This document shows, one piece after another, positions 5,663 to 6,101 of a stretch of 6,101 nt of DNA (its first letter is position 1; every line of letters starts with the position of its first letter). The position numbers were made by a program, and so were the translations under genes. Under the pieces are notes generated by a model. It made no database searches. It saw only the letters and a program-made list of their open reading frames with translations, and was not told where the DNA came from. This stretch comes from Acidimicrobiaceae bacterium (GTDB lineage Bacteria > Actinomycetota > Acidimicrobiia > Acidimicrobiales > Palsa-688): assembly GCA_003156795.1 (NCBI GenBank), contig PMHU01000320.1, positions 1 through 6,101 on the forward strand, read 5' to 3'.

Positions 5663-5952
5663 GTGATCCCCGCGACGTGATCATCCGACCGGTGGTGTCG
5701 GAGAAGTCGTATTCCTTGCTCGACCAGGGCGTGTACACCTTCGTCGTTGCCCCCGGCGCCAACAAGATCGAAATCCGTCACGCGGTAGAGGTGATCTTCG
5801 GGGTCAACGTCGTCAACGTCAACACCCTCAACCGACCGGGCAAGCGCAAGCGCAACCGGGGCAAGTCGACCTTCGGCAAGCGTCCCGATACCAAGCGAGC
5901 AATTGTGACTCTGGCCGTCGGGCAGACCATCCCGATTTTCGAGGGGAGCTGA
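5659..5952 (+). CDS. rplW: Large ribosomal subunit protein L23 (uL23)
   Basis: L23 sits at the rim of the exit tunnel, binding 23S rRNA and serving as the docking site for trigger factor and SRP. The product is 97 aa, a normal length. It starts DPRDVIIRPVVSEKSYSLL, where the IIRPVVSEKS motif is diagnostic. YTFVVAPGANKIEIRHAVE and VIFGVNVVNVNTLNRPGKRK follow, then the basic loop RNRGKSTFGKRPDTKRAIVTL. The ATG overlaps the rplD stop (ATGA), and GAGGAGG (5645-5651) lies 7 nt upstream inside rplD, so translational coupling with rplD is expected. Nothing unusual in the protein. Confidence 0.97.
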   Translation: MSDPRDVIIRPVVSEKSYSLLDQGVYTFVVAPGANKIEIRHAVEVIFGVNVVNVNTLNRPGKRKRNRGKSTFGKRPDTKRAIVTLAVGQTIPIFEGS

Positions 5953-5953
5953 T

Positions 5954-6101
5954 ATGGCGCTCCGCAAGCGCAGGCCGACCAGCGCCGGCCGACGATTCCA
6001 ATCGGTATCCGATTTCGCCGAGATAACCAAGACGCGCCCCGAGAAGAGCCTTCTGGCGCCCAAGCCGTCGACCGGAGGGCGCAACTCCTACGGGCGCAAG
6101 A
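5954..6101 (+). CDS. rplB: Large ribosomal subunit protein L2 (uL2), N-terminal part (3' end outside window)
   Basis: L2 is a 50S protein needed for subunit association and peptidyl transferase activity. Forty-nine codons are present: MALRKRRPTSAGRRFQSVSD followed by FAEITKTRPEKSLLAPK and STGGRNSYGRK. The PTSxGRR, FAEIT, PEKSL and GGRNxxGR elements are typical of the L2 N-terminus. The ATG follows the rplW TGA after one base, with GAGGGGAG (5941-5948) as ribosome binding site. The frame runs off the window end. Confidence 0.95.
   Translation, partial: MALRKRRPTSAGRRFQSVSDFAEITKTRPEKSLLAPKPSTGGRNSYGRK

Noticed and set aside
5308..6084. - strand open frame opposite the L4 tail, L23 and the L2 start
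   Set aside because: Its Ser-rich runs are the antisense reading of the Glu/Asp repeats, and it opposes three confirmed ribosomal genes.

Overview
This window is a GC-rich stretch of the bacterial str/S10 ribosomal gene cluster. It reads fusA (3' part) > tuf > rpsJ on the + strand, then one convergent - strand gene for an M1-type zinc metallopeptidase, then rplC > rplD > rplW > rplB (5' part) on the + strand. The host is most likely an actinobacterium. Gene order fusA-tuf-rpsJ is typical of that phylum, GTG starts are used for rpsJ and rplC, and the L3 segment around residues 146-160 (GSVGACATPARVFKG) resembles mycobacterial L3. A class such as Acidimicrobiia is plausible but is my inference only.

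Region by region: 1-660 encodes EF-G domains IV and V. 661-771 is a 111-nt spacer with two short hairpins ahead of tuf. 772-1962 is a complete 396-aa EF-Tu. 1963-2053 is a short spacer that ends in a strong ribosome binding site for rpsJ (2054-2380). 2381-2536 lies between convergent genes and folds into a long nested hairpin plus a second hairpin at the end of the peptidase gene. 2537-3832 (-) is the peptidase. 3833-4115 is the divergent intergenic region, holding a candidate -10 box and a perfect 12-bp hairpin with a GTAA loop. 4116 to the end is a tightly packed rplC-rplD-rplW-rplB unit with overlapping or nearly touching start and stop codons.

All the + strand genes serve translation: EF-G and EF-Tu are the elongation GTPases, S10 is in the 30S subunit, and L3, L4, L23 and L2 are 50S proteins. 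Two things are unusual. First, the S10 operon is split: an antisense peptidase gene separates rpsJ from rplC, so rpsJ stays with the str genes while rplC-rplD-rplW-rplB probably has its own promoter and leader. Second, L4 carries a C-terminal extension of about 95 residues built around a strongly acidic stretch with three 12-residue tandem repeats. I see no mobile element, CRISPR array, tRNA or rRNA, and no clear new multi-gene system.
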